Below are positions 5,825-6,672 of a DNA stretch of 6,672 nucleotides, one piece after another. The position numbers were made by a program, and so were the translations under genes. Source of the DNA: Actinomycetota bacterium (lineage in GTDB: Bacteria; Actinomycetota; Actinomycetes; Nanopelagicales; Nanopelagicaceae); contig WLSX01000030.1 of assembly GCA_009705675.1 (NCBI GenBank), positions 1 to 6,672 on the forward strand, given 5' to 3'. The notes under the pieces are model-generated. The model saw only the letters and a program-made list of their open reading frames with translations. It ran no database searches and was not told the origin of the DNA. Within the stretch, counting starts at the first letter, position 1. Every line of letters starts with the position of its first letter.

Positions 5825-6672
5825 TTAATAAGTTTGCAGGTGTTGTATTAGCTGAAGTTACTCGCGGTGGCATTGTTGAATCACTCCACTTAGGACATCT
5901 AATTGTTTTAAACTCAGATGGCACAACCTTTCTTTCTAAAGGAAGCCCAGAGTTAGCTTTTTATCCAAGATCAGCTGTTAAATCACTACAAGCATCCGCC
6001 ATGCTTAAAGCAGGGCTTACTGTAAGTGATGAAGAGTTAGCAATAATTTGTGCATCCCATTCTGGTAATCAAATCCATATTGATTTAGTAACAAAGATGT
6101 TAGAGAAAAGAGATATTCCACTTTCTGCGTTAAAGAATGCTACTGATAAACCACTTGGTGAAAAAGAGAAAATCTCTTGGGGTGATAAGCCCGGCACGCA
6201 ATTAACGCAGAACTGCAGTGGCAAACATGCAGGAATGTTAATTACCTGCCTGCAAAATGGTTGGGATTTGGGTACCTACTTAGAGATAAATCATCCACTT
6301 CAGATTGCAATTAAAAATGAGATTGAATTACTGGCAGGTGAACAAGTTTCTGCCTCAACCTTTGATGGTTGTGGGGCGCCATTATTTGCAATCTCTTTAA
6401 CTGGATTAGCTAAGGCGATTTCCACCTTAGTCAAATCAAATGAAGCTATCTACAAACAAATATTTTCTGCCTGTACAAAGCATCCAGAGTTAGTTGCCGG
6501 TGCTGGCAGGTTAACAACTCGAATGATGAAAGCTGTTCCTGGTTTATTTATGAAAGAGGGGGCAGAGGGTATTGAGGTTTGTGCGCTAAGTGATGGCAGA
6601 GTGATTGCGATAAAGATTATTGATGGCTCATGGCGACCAGTTGCGCCAATCATTATGGAAGTTTTTAAACGC
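5794..6672 (+). CDS. Asparaginase, COG4448 / Asparaginase_II family, 3' end cut by the window
   Basis: Predicted cytosolic L-asparaginase (asparagine to aspartate plus ammonia, EC 3.5.1.1) of PF06089, the family of Rhizobium etli ReAII, unrelated to E. coli AnsA/AnsB. Numbered from the TTG at 5794, the family blocks are AEVTRGGIVES (20-30), YPRSAVKSLQA (57-67), ASHSGN (87-92), NCSGKHAGML (140-149), FDGCGAP (190-196), AGAGRLTTRMM (235-245) and GAEGIE (256-261). From the published ReAII structure as I recall it, S60-x-x-K63 and a later lysine (probably K274) would be the catalytic Ser-Lys pairs, and C141, K144 and C193 the metal site. All are present. About 20-40 C-terminal residues are missing. 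The start is uncertain. The only standard start codon upstream of family homology is the TTG at 5794, inside the previous gene and without a ribosome binding site. An ATT at 5824 overlaps the previous stop (TAATT) and would give a more typical N terminus. Confidence 0.9.
   Translation, partial: MVITRKTGRVINKFAGVVLAEVTRGGIVESLHLGHLIVLNSDGTTFLSKGSPELAFYPRSAVKSLQASAMLKAGLTVSDEELAIICASHSGNQIHIDLVTKMLEKRDIPLSALKNATDKPLGEKEKISWGDKPGTQLTQNCSGKHAGMLITCLQNGWDLGTYLEINHPLQIAIKNEIELLAGEQVSASTFDGCGAPLFAISLTGLAKAISTLVKSNEAIYKQIFSACTKHPELVAGAGRLTTRMMKAVPGLFMKEGAEGIEVCALSDGRVIAIKIIDGSWRPVAPIIMEVFKR

Noticed and set aside
5151..5827. Repeated GACAGGCA near the end of the third glycosyltransferase and near the end of the FABP-like gene, as possible insertion-site repeats
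   Set aside because: The match is only 8 nt, another copy occurs at about 4563 inside the gene, and the positions do not bracket the block.
6450..6653. 67-residue minus-strand open frame at the right end
   Set aside because: It is antisense to conserved asparaginase blocks (AGAGRLTTRMM, GAEGIE) and has no independent support.

Overview
The window looks like part of a chromosome from an AT-rich actinobacterium. The flanking genes (YgfZ, an FABP/nitrobindin-like beta-barrel protein and a COG4448-type asparaginase) have their closest familiar counterparts in Actinobacteria. The base composition is far below that of most of the phylum, and a streamlined freshwater lineage such as Nanopelagicales (acI) would fit. 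That placement is an inference from gene families and composition; no marker gene here settles it. The genome is very compact: neighbouring genes overlap by 1, 4 or about 30 nt, and no gap exceeds 100 nt.

Layout. (1) Positions 3-767, plus strand: the 3' three-quarters of ygfZ, cut by the window edge. (2) Positions 771-4014, minus strand: a tight three-gene operon, transcribed right to left as a UDP-glucuronate 4-epimerase-type enzyme, a GT4 glycosyltransferase and a second GT4 glycosyltransferase. Both internal junctions are 4-nt ATGA overlaps. (3) Positions 4107-5168, plus strand: a third, divergently transcribed GT4-type glycosyltransferase, with a compact divergent promoter region between it and the operon. 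(4) Positions 5211-6672, plus strand: a 37-residue single-span membrane protein, the FABP/nitrobindin-like protein and the 5' part of an asparaginase, closely packed. The small gene has a -10 box exactly where a leaderless transcript would need it.

Interpretation. Positions 771-5168 read as an accessory surface-glycan block set between housekeeping genes. Hand counts give about 27% G+C at 4681-4800, 30% at 2461-2520 and 35% at 1081-1140, against 45% at 301-420 and 48% at 5401-5460. The epimerase would supply UDP-galacturonate, a nucleotide-activated sugar, and the three glycosyltransferases would build an oligosaccharide. The block has no UDP-glucose dehydrogenase, initiating phosphoglycosyltransferase, flippase or polymerase, so it must depend on functions encoded elsewhere. 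I see no transposase, integrase, tRNA or convincing flanking repeat that would explain how it arrived.

I do not see a new defence or regulatory system. The points most worth checking are the unannotated small membrane gene and its leaderless promoter, the start of the asparaginase (a TTG inside the previous gene, or an ATT overlapping its stop), and an E-to-Q change in the EX7E motif of one glycosyltransferase.
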